From Methylocystaceae bacterium (GTDB taxonomy: Bacteria > Pseudomonadota > Alphaproteobacteria > Rhodospirillales > Terasakiellaceae), in assembly GCA_013373205.1 (NCBI GenBank), contig JABXIG010000003.1, positions 496,001 to 560,000 of the forward strand: a stretch of DNA of 64,000 nucleotides, given 5' to 3'. Below the pieces are notes generated by a model. That model was given only the letters and a program-made list of their open reading frames with translations, was not told the DNA's origin and made no database searches. Position 1 is the first letter of the stretch. Each line of letters starts with the position of its first letter. The translations under genes and the position numbers were made by a program. Positions 15,628 to 24,373 of this stretch are shown here, in pieces.

Positions 15628-17378
15628 AGGACGCCTCGGTTAGTGAAATCAGCTTTTAGGTCAGATAGTTCATTTTCATAATTGTGCCAGCGATTGATCG
15701 CTTTTTGATATAGCGGCTGTCGCACTTGTATGTAGCTTGCCGTGTTAACCACTCGGTCCTGTTCATAAAAGCTCAGGCAGTCTTTGTGATAGTCAAGGCC
15801 ACAATGCTTTAACAAGGACGTGGTCTCACCTTCAATATTTTGAACGATTTCTTCATAGGCTATTGTGTGGATGTCATCTTGAAAAAGATCAAACCAGTGG
15901 CTCATTAAATTCTGATACTGCTGATAATAAAAGGCGATGTCTTTTAGATCATAAATAAAGGCCATGGTGCTGCCAAAACTTTGCATAAAGCAGGATAAGG
16001 CAACATCCATGGGGTTCCTTTTTGTATGGATAATAATTGCATTGGGAAAAATTGTCTTAATCATCCCAATCTGCTCAAAGTTAAGCGGCAGTTTATCCGT
16101 GACAAAGTGTTTACCCTTGGCAATTTTTTGTAGGTTTGACAGATAATATTCGCGCACATGTTCGAGCTTCGCCGCATCTAGCTTGATCTCTCCGTTAAAG
16201 TAGCCCGGTAGATATTTCTTGATTGCGTCTTCCATAAACGTCAACTCACCTGCGCCTTGAATGTCAGGGTGCTTTGCAAGGATTTGTTCGACCAAAGTTG
16301 TGCCGGACCGTGGCATGCCCAAGACAAAGATGGGGGTTATATTACAGGATGTTGTGATCTTTAAGTCGTTTATAGTGGTGGCTTGAAACTGTTCTTTAAG
16401 AGCCCTGAAATAACGTTCTGTCTGTTTATGAGTGAATTTAAACTTTGCCCGTTTGATCTTGTTGGCAGCAAGAAGATAAGGAAAGGCTTGATCATAGAGA
16501 CCTTGATTGTCCAGAGTTTTCGCCAGAGCAAAACCGATCTGTTCTTTATCTTCATCTCCTGCTGTGTTGAAGATGGTTTTCATTTGATCCATCAAAGGAT
16601 CATCTTTTGTGATTACATCTAGGGAGGCAAGTTGATAAAAGGCATCGCTTAGGGGCTGAAGCGATAAAGCTTTTCGCAGATTTTTTTCAGCCAGATCAAG
16701 GTGCCCGCTTTCCATATAGCGTCGCCCCAGTGATTTATAACAAAGGGCAAAGTTAGGGTCTCGTTTCAAGGCTTCTTGATATCTGGATATTGCCTTGTCA
16801 TGAAAGTCGTTTCTGGCAAGGGATTCTGCCAGATGAAAATGAAATAGGGCGGTTTCAGGACCTTTTTCAACAGCCTTTTGATAAGCTGCCATAGCACTTC
16901 CATGATCTTGCATCTTTTCATAATAAAGGCCGAGATTGTTGTAACTCGCGGGTTGATCCGGGGCGAGGGTAATCGCTTTTTGCAGGTAGCTTTCGACCTT
17001 GTCAAGCTGGTCTGATTTGATCAGAATCAGTGCGAGGTTATTGAGCACAGCAAAATTATTAGGGTTTAGGGAAAGTGACTTTTCATAGGCTTTGCGTGCA
17101 TTGTGCTTTTTGTCGCTGAGTTCTAAAGCCCGGGCATAATTGGCCCAAATTTGCGGGTCTGTTTTTAACAGTGCTGTGGCTTTTTTATAAGTGGCTGTGG
17201 CCTTGTCAAACATCCCCAATGCCATTTGGAACATGCCGATACTGTTGTGTAGATGTGGGTCACGTTTGGCAAACTTGAGCAAAGGGTCTAGTAACATCAA
17301 GCCTTCCTGATAGTGCCCCTGTTGATACAGTTGGATGGCTTTTTGATGGGTAAGGTTAATCTCGGCTGGGGATTTCAT
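15624..17378 (-). CDS. TPR repeat protein with C-terminal sulfotransferase domain
   Basis: The 584-residue protein has about seven tetratricopeptide repeats in the first 270 residues. A sulfotransferase domain follows, with the PAPS-binding loop VLGMPRSGTT near residue 350 and a 3'-phosphate motif region TKRNPMDVALS near 455. The family transfers sulfate from PAPS to a protein or glycan acceptor, and the repeats probably dock the acceptor. It is followed upstream by a 113-residue gene and a TAXI receptor gene with tiny gaps, which suggests one operon. Confidence 0.9.
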   Translation of the reverse strand: MKSPAEINLTHQKAIQLYQQGHYQEGLMLLDPLLKFAKRDPHLHNSIGMFQMALGMFDKATATYKKATALLKTDPQIWANYARALELSDKKHNARKAYEKSLSLNPNNFAVLNNLALILIKSDQLDKVESYLQKAITLAPDQPASYNNLGLYYEKMQDHGSAMAAYQKAVEKGPETALFHFHLAESLARNDFHDKAISRYQEALKRDPNFALCYKSLGRRYMESGHLDLAEKNLRKALSLQPLSDAFYQLASLDVITKDDPLMDQMKTIFNTAGDEDKEQIGFALAKTLDNQGLYDQAFPYLLAANKIKRAKFKFTHKQTERYFRALKEQFQATTINDLKITTSCNITPIFVLGMPRSGTTLVEQILAKHPDIQGAGELTFMEDAIKKYLPGYFNGEIKLDAAKLEHVREYYLSNLQKIAKGKHFVTDKLPLNFEQIGMIKTIFPNAIIIHTKRNPMDVALSCFMQSFGSTMAFIYDLKDIAFYYQQYQNLMSHWFDLFQDDIHTIAYEEIVQNIEGETTSLLKHCGLDYHKDCLSFYEQDRVVNTASYIQVRQPLYQKAINRWHNYENELSDLKADFTNRGVL

Positions 17379-17385
17379 CGGATGC

Positions 17386-17727
17386 TCATTTCATCTGCTC
17401 TTGAATATCCTCAGTAGTACTTGATTGCAACATTGTAATCAATCGCTTGGCCAGTCTTATTTCACGATTAAGTTTGGTGAGTGACCCGTCAGGGGTGATG
17501 CTTAAAAAGAGATCACCGTTCTGATTTTTAAAAAGTTGGATCAGCTCGATGTCTTGATCAAAGATCAGACGTGTTTCAGTCGGATCTATTGCTTTTTTGT
17601 CAAACGGCCTGAGGCTGTTGAGCCAATTTTCAAAGTCATCAGAGTGTTGTTGCTGATAATAAAGCAGTTCATAGAGCTGTTCCATCAAGCCATTTCGCAG
17701 CTTAATTTTGCCATCCCGCTCCTGCAT
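17386..17727 (-). CDS. Hypothetical protein, 113 residues
   Basis: A soluble, charged, mostly helical protein (YELLYYQQQHSDDFENWL near 17-34) with no recognisable domain. Its eight-base gap to the sulfotransferase and direct abutment with the TAXI receptor place it in the same operon. I cannot assign a function. Confidence 0.65.
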   Translation of the reverse strand: MQERDGKIKLRNGLMEQLYELLYYQQQHSDDFENWLNSLRPFDKKAIDPTETRLIFDQDIELIQLFKNQNGDLFLSITPDGSLTKLNREIRLAKRLITMLQSSTTEDIQEQMK

Positions 17728-18699
17728 TTACCGTAGCAAGCCTTTTTCCATGATGTAATCCATGGCAGCGGGATGGAAGGGGGCGATGACACCGTCTTCC
17801 AGCATTTCTTTTTTATCGAGGTTTTTGAGCGCAGGATGAAGGGATTTCAGTTGTTCAAAATGTTCAAAAATGGTTTGCATCATTAGGTAAACGATTTTGC
17901 GGTCCAAATCGGCATTGGTCAGCAGGCTGGCTTTTGGACCGAAGGTTTGGATGGGGCTGGATGAGGTGACATAGGTTTTAGCGGGGATTTTGATTTTGAC
18001 ATATTGGCGGTTGTCCAGCATCAAAATGCGTACCCATTCCCCGGTGATGTTGATCAGTTTAATGTCACAGTCCTTGGCTGCTGTGCGCATGGCAGCATTT
18101 CCAAGCCCGGCAACCCAAAAGGCTGCATCGATGGTGCCTTTGCATAAAGCATCCATTTGTTCTGGAGTGCCAAGGTTGAGGACTTGTTCAAAGCTTGTGT
18201 TTTTCCAGCCTTTTTCTTTCAGTATCAATTCCGCCAATGTGTGAGAGCCCGAGCCCAGACTACCCAAACTGATCTTCTTGCCTTTGAGGTCATCGAAGTT
18301 TTTGATATTGCTTTGAGCTGAAATCATCAGATGCAAGGGCTCGCCATGCAGAGAAAGCAGGGAACGTAAGAACACAAGCGACCTTTCCTTGCTGAAGGTC
18401 TTGATCCCGTTGAGTGCGTACATCTGCACATCCGATTGCACCAGAGCGAAATCAAATTTCTTTTTATCCAGACCGCGCGCATTTTCGACGGAACCTTCTG
18501 TCGTGATCGCTTCGCATATTAAATTATGTTCGGCTGTTTTTTCGTTGATCCAACCACATATGGTCTGCCCGATGGGATAATAAAGGCCTGTTTCACTGCC
18601 GGTTGCGATGCGAATGGTTTTGGTCTGTGCCTGTGCCACAAAGGGCTGGCTGATGAGTGACAGGCTAAAAGCAAAAAGAAAAAATAATGTTCGAACCAT
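17728..18699 (-). CDS. TAXI family TRAP transporter solute receptor
   Basis: This 323-residue periplasmic binding protein starts with a signal peptide (MVRTLFFLFAFSLSLIS, cleavage likely after AQA). The TAXI N-terminal block IRIATGSETGLYYPIGQTIC comes next. The ATG at 18699 is chosen because a GGAGG sequence precedes it at the right distance. TAXI receptors usually pair with fused TRAP permeases, but none is encoded nearby. It may serve a distant permease or act as a sensor partner for the adjacent histidine kinase. Confidence 0.9.
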   Translation of the reverse strand: MVRTLFFLFAFSLSLISQPFVAQAQTKTIRIATGSETGLYYPIGQTICGWINEKTAEHNLICEAITTEGSVENARGLDKKKFDFALVQSDVQMYALNGIKTFSKERSLVFLRSLLSLHGEPLHLMISAQSNIKNFDDLKGKKISLGSLGSGSHTLAELILKEKGWKNTSFEQVLNLGTPEQMDALCKGTIDAAFWVAGLGNAAMRTAAKDCDIKLINITGEWVRILMLDNRQYVKIKIPAKTYVTSSSPIQTFGPKASLLTNADLDRKIVYLMMQTIFEHFEQLKSLHPALKNLDKKEMLEDGVIAPFHPAAMDYIMEKGLLR

Positions 18700-18816
18700 G
18701 GATCTATGCCTCCCCCAAAGCAATGGTGCAGATTGTTACTATAGGCGCAAAAGAGCCAGAGACCTATCGTGAACTGACAGCATCGTATATTTTTTTAGAT
18801 ACGTTTGAGAAATGGC

Positions 18817-20583
18817 CTAGGCTACTGCATCAAATATTCTCTGTTTAAAATGTTCAAAAGTGAAAGGTTTGGTGATGACCCCGTTCATACCAACCTGCAT
18901 GCATTTCTCTTTTGTTTGAGTGAATGCATCTGCCGTGAGGGCCAGGATGGGCACATCGTGACCGTTGCTCATTTGGCGAATGGCTTTGGTGGCTTCTAGG
19001 CCATCTAGATGGGGCATGTTGATATCCATTAAAATCAGGTCAGGTGATTTTTCTTTGAATAGTCTTGTGGCTTCATACCCATCATGGGCAACACTGACCA
19101 TAAGCCCCATATGTTCCAAAAAACCCTTGGCAACAACGGCGTTTACCAGATTATCTTCAGCGACAAGGGCACGCAGCCCGGACATGGAATGGTTGGGGTT
19201 GAGCCGTTTGGTCTTATGATGCTGCAGTTCTTCTTTTGTTGCTTTGGCAAAGGGGATCTGGATGGTGAATTCTGTCCCTTTATTTGGTGTACTGATTAAA
19301 CTGATCTCGCCGTCCATCAGCTTGACCAGTTCTTTCACGATGACTAACCCGAGGCCATTATTTTTATATTTATCAAAAACTTCCTCACATTTATCTTCAT
19401 TCATGCCGATACCCGTGTCAGAAATTTCAATCTTGATATTGCAAAAACGGCGATCCTGTTGGGATTGTAATTTGCTGACGCAGGCATAAACTTCGATGCG
19501 TCCTTCCTTGGTATATTTCAAGGCATTGCTTAACAGATTTGACAGTACCTGACGTAATTTTGTTGGATCGCACATGAGATAGCCAGCGTCTTGTAAGTTG
19601 CTGTAATAATTTAGTAATAATCCATTTTCACTGGCTAGGTTTTTATAAAAGTCGGTTGTTGTCTGTAGGAGATAATCCAGATCGGTCGGAACCTGTTCCA
19701 AACGCAGTTTATCTTTTTCCATTTTGTCCAGATCCAGAACATTATTTAAAATGCCGAGCAGAAGTTCCCCAGAAGACTGGATCAGGCCGAATTGGTGCTT
19801 TTCTTCGCGTGTCAGTTTTTTGACATTCAGCAATTGGATCAAACCTAAAATCCCATTCAGGGGGGTACGGATTTCATGACTCATGGTCAGAAGGAAGTCT
19901 GATTTCGCCTGGCTGGCCCGTTCTGCTTTATGGGTTTGAGTTTGGATACGATGGATCAAGGCAAAAATTAAAGCGGCTGTGGCGAGAATATTTAGAATTA
20001 AGATATAGCCATAACTGATAAAGTGTTGGGCCGCCTGTTCTTTTTCTTTGGCAAGTTCCAGGGTTGTCTGGGTTACTTTCGATTGCAGTTGATATATTTT
20101 CCGGAAGCCTTCAATGGCAAGACTGTCATCAACTTTAACAAGTCGATCATCCATGGTGACTTGATCTGAAATAAGGTCAGGAGAAAGGATCATTAAATTT
20201 TTAAAATACTGGTCAATGGTATAACGAATATCATCCAGTTCTTTGGTGAAATTAGCCCCAAGGTTGGCTTGTTTCAGATCATTAATTTGTTTGGTGGCCC
20301 TTTGATAATTTTGTTCTGCCTTTTCTTTGTAGCTAGGATCACGTCTTAGGACATAATTTTTAAAATTGTGAATAAAGCCACCATACCCAATTTCGGAAGA
20401 AAGGGTCGATATGGTCTGAACAGTCTGTTCGGTTGTGACCAGCCGTTCTGCAAGTATGTCAGAGACTTCCTTAAACCGCTTTTGAGCTTCAAAAACGTAA
20501 AGGAAAAGGGCAATAAGGCAAACAATAGTTGCACAGATGGTGAGCGTTTTTAAGTTGATGGTGTGTTTGACGATCGTGCTCAT
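18817..20583 (-). CDS. Hybrid sensor histidine kinase with receiver domain
   Basis: The 588-residue protein has a membrane helix at about 12-31, a periplasmic helical sensor region to about 188, and a second membrane helix at 191-211. A HisKA domain follows with phospho-acceptor H236 (MSHEIRTPLNG). The HATPase domain has the N-box LSNLLSNALKYT and G-box DTGIGM. A C-terminal receiver has its acceptor Asp in LMDINMP near 517. The sensor lacks PAS or HAMP domains. The TAXI receptor encoded just downstream could be its periplasmic ligand-binding partner, which is inference. Confidence 0.93.
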   Translation of the reverse strand: MSTIVKHTINLKTLTICATIVCLIALFLYVFEAQKRFKEVSDILAERLVTTEQTVQTISTLSSEIGYGGFIHNFKNYVLRRDPSYKEKAEQNYQRATKQINDLKQANLGANFTKELDDIRYTIDQYFKNLMILSPDLISDQVTMDDRLVKVDDSLAIEGFRKIYQLQSKVTQTTLELAKEKEQAAQHFISYGYILILNILATAALIFALIHRIQTQTHKAERASQAKSDFLLTMSHEIRTPLNGILGLIQLLNVKKLTREEKHQFGLIQSSGELLLGILNNVLDLDKMEKDKLRLEQVPTDLDYLLQTTTDFYKNLASENGLLLNYYSNLQDAGYLMCDPTKLRQVLSNLLSNALKYTKEGRIEVYACVSKLQSQQDRRFCNIKIEISDTGIGMNEDKCEEVFDKYKNNGLGLVIVKELVKLMDGEISLISTPNKGTEFTIQIPFAKATKEELQHHKTKRLNPNHSMSGLRALVAEDNLVNAVVAKGFLEHMGLMVSVAHDGYEATRLFKEKSPDLILMDINMPHLDGLEATKAIRQMSNGHDVPILALTADAFTQTKEKCMQVGMNGVITKPFTFEHFKQRIFDAVA

Positions 20584-20773
20584 GGGACATAGCCTGACAA
20601 AGTAAAGTGCTGGTTATGTATTTTAGGTTTGTATTCAGGGCGGGAGTTTCAAGATAAAAGATCAACCATAAAATGCCATTATTTATAGGGATATTTGGAA
20701 CCTTTTGTTTGTTAAGGGTTTAATGGATGCAACTATGAAGGTGTTTTCGATAAATATAGGTTTTTCTGTGTGA

Positions 20774-20802
20774 TTGACTTTCCTTATGGGATGAGGAATA
20801 CT
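20774..20802 (+). promoter_or_regulatory. Sigma-70 promoter of a candidate small RNA
   Basis: TTGACT (20774-20779) and AATACT (20797-20802) are separated by 17 bp. The predicted start is near 20809, about 90 bp before an intrinsic terminator. The remainder of the gene-free stretch from 20584, upstream of this promoter, shows nothing else recognisable. Confidence 0.55.
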
Positions 20803-20808
20803 TTTGCT

Positions 20809-20922
20809 CATGAACAGACAGACACACACACACCTGTTTCGAATTATCTGCATCATTCCATAGGAATGGTGGGATTTATCTATATCTGATTATTAAACCC
20901 GCCCAAAGAGGCGGTTTTTTTT
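20809..20922 (+). ncRNA. Candidate small RNA
   Basis: Between a sigma-70 promoter and a terminator lies a segment of about 114 bases without an open frame. It contains a CA-rich unpaired region (20822-20833), an eight-base-pair hairpin at 20852-20870 (CATTCC-ATA-GGAATG core), and the terminator stem with eight T. This is the plan of a trans-acting small RNA. I do not recognise the family, and expression is unproven. Confidence 0.45.
20895..20922 (+). terminator. Rho-independent terminator
   Basis: CCGCC (20899-20903) pairs with GGCGG (20910-20914), with flanking A and T bases extending the stem. A T-run follows. Confidence 0.8.
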
Positions 20923-20960
20923 ATTGCGTGCTTCTTGGGCAAAATTGTTAAGGAAGTAAC

Positions 20961-21484
20961 ATGAAAAAAGTCGCATATTTGGTAATGCAGGTGGGGGAAA
21001 GTCCACACTGGCAAAAAAACTGGCTGAAGCAACCGGACTACCATTACATACTATCGATAAAATGAAATTTCAACCGGGCGGTGTTGAAATTGCGCATGAA
21101 GACTATTTGAAGAACCATGGTGATATCTTGGGACATGATGAATGGATTTTGGATGGTTTTGGTTGTGTTGCTTCGACTTGGCAGCGTATGGAAGCGGCAG
21201 ATACGTTGATCTATGTGGATTTGGCTTTGTGGCGGCATGTTTGGTGGGTAACGAAACGCTTAATGAGGGGGGCTTTTACTCTGCCGGAAGGCTGGCCTGA
21301 AAAAAGCCCGATCCTAAAAAGCAGCTGGAACAGCTTTCGAGTTTTTGGACTTTGCCATAAAAAGTTAACGCCACAGTATCGTCAGTATGTGGCCGAGGCA
21401 CAGAATCAAAAGCAGGTTTTTCATTTGCGCACACCGCAAGACATCAGGCGGTTTTTAGAAGGGGAGGCGATTAAAAATTCCTGA
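20961..21484 (+). pseudogene. P-loop kinase-like gene (FlaR/topology modulation type) with early frameshift
   Basis: ATG at 20961 has an AGGAAG ribosome site, but its frame does not lead into the domain. From 20978 the next frame reads FGNAGGGKST, a Walker A motif, and continues without interruption to 21484 (HTIDKMKFQP, ILDGFG). One base appears lost after GTCGCA; restoring an A gives MKKVAIFGNAGGGKST, as expected for this small adenylate-kinase-like family. A run of six A at 20964-20969 would allow a -1 slip into the correct frame. So this is a pseudogene, a slippage-expressed gene or a sequence error. Confidence 0.75.
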
Positions 21485-21598
21485 CCACCCCAAGGCCCGA
21501 GAATATCCGTGCTACGAATATTTGTTTTGAAGGACCCTTATGGTCGTTTCGATCATGCGACTTAAGGAAATGAGCCGCTAATAAGTTGTTTTAGAACG

Positions 21599-21790
21599 CT
21601 ATTTTTCTATTTCTTCCAAAAGGCGTGATTCTTCTTCAGCTTCGCTCGCAAGGATTCTGTCCCACTCTTCACGCCGGCGCTTGCGCTCCGTCTTTATTTG
21701 CTGAAAAAAACGAACCGGTGACATCGCTTTCCAGGTAATCATCAAAAATGCCCCAATAATTAAAACGGGCACAACAGGCATCCAATCCAT
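21599..21790 (-). CDS. 63-residue membrane-anchored hypothetical protein
   Basis: One hydrophobic segment at residues 5-22 is followed by a highly charged helical tail rich in Arg and Glu, a typical single-span inner-membrane protein with a cytoplasmic coiled tail. Function is unknown. Confidence 0.6.
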   Translation of the reverse strand: MDWMPVVPVLIIGAFLMITWKAMSPVRFFQQIKTERKRRREEWDRILASEAEEESRLLEEIEK

Positions 21791-21977
21791 GGCTAATCCT
21801 TTAGGTAGACGAGCAAGGGCACGCTTATATATGCTTAACGTGTATTTGCAAAGTGGATTAATGAATGTTTATTGCATCTAGAGTTGTTAGTCAAAAACTT
21901 GCTATATGCTATGGTGTAATTAAACATTACCTTAAAAAGTAAAATGTATTTCCTTACTATTTTTAGTATTAATTCGT

Positions 21978-22005
21978 TTGATCTTGTATCTTTTGTTCTG
22001 ATACT
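21978..22005 (+). promoter_or_regulatory. Promoter of the HsdR_N-type gene
   Basis: TTGATC (21978-21983) and GATACT (22000-22005) are 16 bp apart. The -10 element lies inside the LexA box. The predicted start near 22012 fixes the translation start at 22037 rather than at any upstream codon. Confidence 0.55.
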
Positions 22006-22009
22006 GTTC
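21995..22009 (+). promoter_or_regulatory. LexA box
   Basis: GTTCTGATACTGTTC is an exact GTTC-N7-GTTC. Together with the two boxes near 10145 it fits a longer shared form, TGTTCTNNTANTGTTC. It overlaps the -10 region of the downstream nuclease-like gene. Confidence 0.65.
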
Positions 22010-22036
22010 CACTTTGAATTTGCTTATAGGTGTGAG

Positions 22037-23095
22037 ATGGATTTGTCAGAGGAAGTGCGTACGTTAGCAAAACGTGCAAAGGAGCTTATTGGAAGTATAG
22101 AAACTGAGGAAGCGACTAAAACAGCCCTTGTTTTACCAATGTTGAGAGCTTTGGGATATGATGTTTTCAACCCTCTAGAAGTGGTTCCAGAGTTTAACGC
22201 TGATGTAGGTATTAAAAAGGGTGAAAAAGTTGATTATGCGATTTACAATGGCGGTAAATTGTCTGTTCTAATAGAGTGCAAGAAAATTGGTGAGCCCTTA
22301 GCTGGGTGTCATGCTAATCAGTTATACCGCTATTTTACTGTCACAGAAGCTCGGTTCGGTATTTTGACAAATGGTATAATATATGAGTTTTATTCAGATC
22401 TAGATGAGCGCAACAAGATGGATAATAAACCATTTTTCATCTTTGATATTTTATCTAATAGTGAATCGGATCTTCGTGAATTAAAAAAATTTGGCAAGGT
22501 TAAATATCAAGAAGATACGATATTATCGGCTGCTAATAACTTGAAATATGCTCGGCTATTACATGCAGTTATTACAGAAGAATTAGAAAACCCCTCTGAA
22601 GAATTTGTTAAATTACTAGGCACAAGAGTCTATGAGGGGCGTATGACCTCAAATGTTCTTGAATGGATGAGTAATCTTGTCAAGGACGCATTGGCGCATA
22701 CAATTCGAGCTCGTGTACGGGCGAATTTGGAATCTGCATTAGATAAGGGAAACTTAGAAGAAGAGACTACAGAGGAGGTTGATGATCTTGAAAGAAACGG
22801 GGTCATCACAACAGAGCAAGAAATAGAAAGCTTTAATATAGTAAGGGCAATTTTGTCTGAAGTTGTAGAAACTGACCGTATTTTTATGCGAGATTCAAAG
22901 ACTTATTGTGCCATTATATTCGATGACAATAATCGTAAACCTATTTGCAGATTATATTTGGATGGTCGGCAATGGCGTGTCGGGACATTTGAAGAAAGGC
23001 AGGAGCGTAAAAACGATATTAATCAAGTCTCAGATATTTTTAAGCTGAAAACACAGTTGAAGGCTGCGATTAGTAGGTATGAAGCTTCAAGCTAA
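22037..23095 (+). CDS. HsdR N-terminal domain protein, stand-alone restriction-type nuclease
   Basis: The 352-residue protein has the type I restriction HsdR N-terminal fold. ATKTALVLPMLRALGYDV near 26-43 leads to a PD-(D/E)xK centre with D66 (KVDYAI) and E80-C-K82 (LIECKK), followed by NQLYRYF and FGILTNG blocks. The helicase motor and specificity subunits of a type I system are absent. The second half has no recognised domain. The ATG at 22037 is chosen over an upstream frame opening because promoter and LexA box lie just before it. Codons are more AT-rich than in the neighbouring ribosomal genes. SOS control suggests a role in damage or phage response. Confidence 0.8.
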   Translation: MDLSEEVRTLAKRAKELIGSIETEEATKTALVLPMLRALGYDVFNPLEVVPEFNADVGIKKGEKVDYAIYNGGKLSVLIECKKIGEPLAGCHANQLYRYFTVTEARFGILTNGIIYEFYSDLDERNKMDNKPFFIFDILSNSESDLRELKKFGKVKYQEDTILSAANNLKYARLLHAVITEELENPSEEFVKLLGTRVYEGRMTSNVLEWMSNLVKDALAHTIRARVRANLESALDKGNLEEETTEEVDDLERNGVITTEQEIESFNIVRAILSEVVETDRIFMRDSKTYCAIIFDDNNRKPICRLYLDGRQWRVGTFEERQERKNDINQVSDIFKLKTQLKAAISRYEASS

Positions 23096-23104
23096 AACAA
23101 AAAA

Positions 23105-23133
23105 ACCCGCAACCAATTGGCTGCGGGTTTTTC
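23105..23133. terminator. Bidirectional rho-independent terminator
   Basis: ACCCGCA (23105-23111) pairs with TGCGGGT (23122-23128), with A-run before and T-run after. It serves the nuclease gene and the convergent rplM-rpsI operon. Confidence 0.85.
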
Positions 23134-23162
23134 GTATCCGTATGTCTCGGAGGCGTAGTTGA

Positions 23163-23654
23163 TTAACGCTTGGAGAACTGGAAGGAACGGCGGGCTTTTG
23201 CTTTACCGTATTTCTTACGTTCAACAACGCGAGAGTCACGAGTAAGGAAGCCAGCTTTCTTCAGAGCCGGGCGCAGGGCCGGTTCGAAGTTGTTCAGGGC
23301 ACGGGACAGGCCGTGACGAACCGCACCAGCCTGGCCGGACAGACCGCCACCAGTAACTGTTGCAACAACGTCGAATTGACCTTCGCGTTCTGTAACTTCA
23401 AAGACCTGATTCAGGATCATTTGCAGAACGGGACGTGCGAAATATTGTGCAACGTCGCGACCGTTTACAGTGATTTTACCAGAACCTGGTTTCACCCAAA
23501 CGCGTGCGATGGCGTTTTTACGACGACCTGTGCCGTAAGCACGGCCTTGTTCGTCGATTTTTGGTTCAGCAGGTGCGACTGTTTCAGCAGCTGCCGGAGC
23601 TTCAGTTGTTGCAACTTCTGCCAAATCTTCCAAAGTTTTCTTTTCTTCAGCCAT
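23163..23654 (-). CDS. rpsI: 30S ribosomal protein S9
   Basis: A 163-residue S9 with the conserved block [18 protein letters not shown] and the C-terminal RRSFQFSKR tail that reaches the P-site tRNA. An acidic Ala/Glu-rich extension of about 30 residues precedes the core, as in other alphaproteobacteria. It follows rplM by three bases in the universal L13-S9 operon. Confidence 0.98.
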   Translation of the reverse strand: MAEEKKTLEDLAEVATTEAPAAAETVAPAEPKIDEQGRAYGTGRRKNAIARVWVKPGSGKITVNGRDVAQYFARPVLQMILNQVFEVTEREGQFDVVATVTGGGLSGQAGAVRHGLSRALNNFEPALRPALKKAGFLTRDSRVVERKKYGKAKARRSFQFSKR

Positions 23655-23657
23655 GGC

Positions 23658-24122
23658 TTATGCGCTCCGCTTATTCTTGTCGTTCATGGAAGCTACGTCG
23701 AGAACTTCCGGCTTTTGGGCTTCATGCGGGTGCTCAGAACCAGCATAGATGTGCAGCTTTTTCATTTGCTGACGGCCCAACGGGCTGCGTGTGATCATGC
23801 GTTGAACAGCTTTTTCGATCACGCGTTCCGGATGTTCACCATCCAGAATTTGTTCAGCTGTGCGTTGCTTGATCCCGCCCGGGTGACCTGTGTGCCAGTA
23901 GTACACTTTGTCAGTGCGCTTGCGCCCTGTCAGTTGTACTTTTTCAGCATTGATGATGACAATGTTGTCACCAGTGTCGATGTTCGGTGTATAAGTCGGC
24001 TTGTGTTTGCCGCGCAGATATTGCGAGACGATTGCAGCCAAACGGCCCAGAACGACGTCTTCAGCGTCGATCACGAACCATTTGCGTTCTACTTCGCTCG
24101 GCTTAGCAGTGTATGTTTTCAT
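23658..24122 (-). CDS. rplM: 50S ribosomal protein L13
   Basis: A 154-residue L13 with [18 protein letters not shown] at 11-28 and [10 protein letters not shown] near 88-97. It is the first gene of the operon, behind a clear sigma-70 promoter and a short hairpin leader that could host autogenous control by L13. Confidence 0.98.
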   Translation of the reverse strand: MKTYTAKPSEVERKWFVIDAEDVVLGRLAAIVSQYLRGKHKPTYTPNIDTGDNIVIINAEKVQLTGRKRTDKVYYWHTGHPGGIKQRTAEQILDGEHPERVIEKAVQRMITRSPLGRQQMKKLHIYAGSEHPHEAQKPEVLDVASMNDKNKRSA

Positions 24123-24155
24123 TTCAGTCCACTTGCATACGGATTAAAAACTGGG

Positions 24156-24187
24156 TTTCACAAAGGTCAAAAACATGACCCGTGAAA
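24156..24187 (-). promoter_or_regulatory. 5' leader hairpin of rplM-rpsI
   Basis: On the minus strand TTTCAC-GGGTCA pairs with TGACC-GTGAAA around a short U-rich loop. The hairpin begins within a few bases of the predicted transcript start near 24190. Ribosomal operon leaders of this kind are often bound by a product protein. Confidence 0.5.
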
Positions 24188-24196
24188 GGAGCGCGC

Positions 24197-24224
24197 ATTA
24201 TGTTTATTTTTCAGCATAAGTCAA
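24197..24224 (-). promoter_or_regulatory. Sigma-70 promoter of rplM-rpsI
   Basis: Read on the minus strand, TTGACT (24224-24219) and CATAAT (24202-24197) are separated by 16 bp, giving a start near 24190 and a leader of about 68 bases. Confidence 0.75.
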
Positions 24225-24261
24225 CAGCAAAAAAACGTTTAAAAACAGCGATCTAAAAATG

Positions 24262-24277
24262 CGGTATTATAATACCG
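24262..24277. other. Perfect 16-bp palindrome
   Basis: CGGTATTATAATACCG lies 60-90 bp upstream of the predicted rplM start. It may be an activator site or a weak terminator of the AEC transporter transcript. Confidence 0.35.
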
Positions 24278-24373
24278 TTTCTGTGTGGGGCAGAAAATAA
24301 TGGGGTTCAGAAGCTTGCGTGTTTTTATTGTTTTCAAGAGGTTAAGGGATGCATGATCGATAAATTGTGCCGT

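Noticed and set aside
20822-20833. CA dinucleotide run as a repeat or CRISPR-like feature
   Set aside because: It is a short simple repeat. No spaced direct repeats or cas genes occur anywhere in the window.
21944-22036. Longer N terminus for the HsdR_N-type gene
   Set aside because: Promoter and LexA box lie inside it, and the extra residues do not resemble the family.
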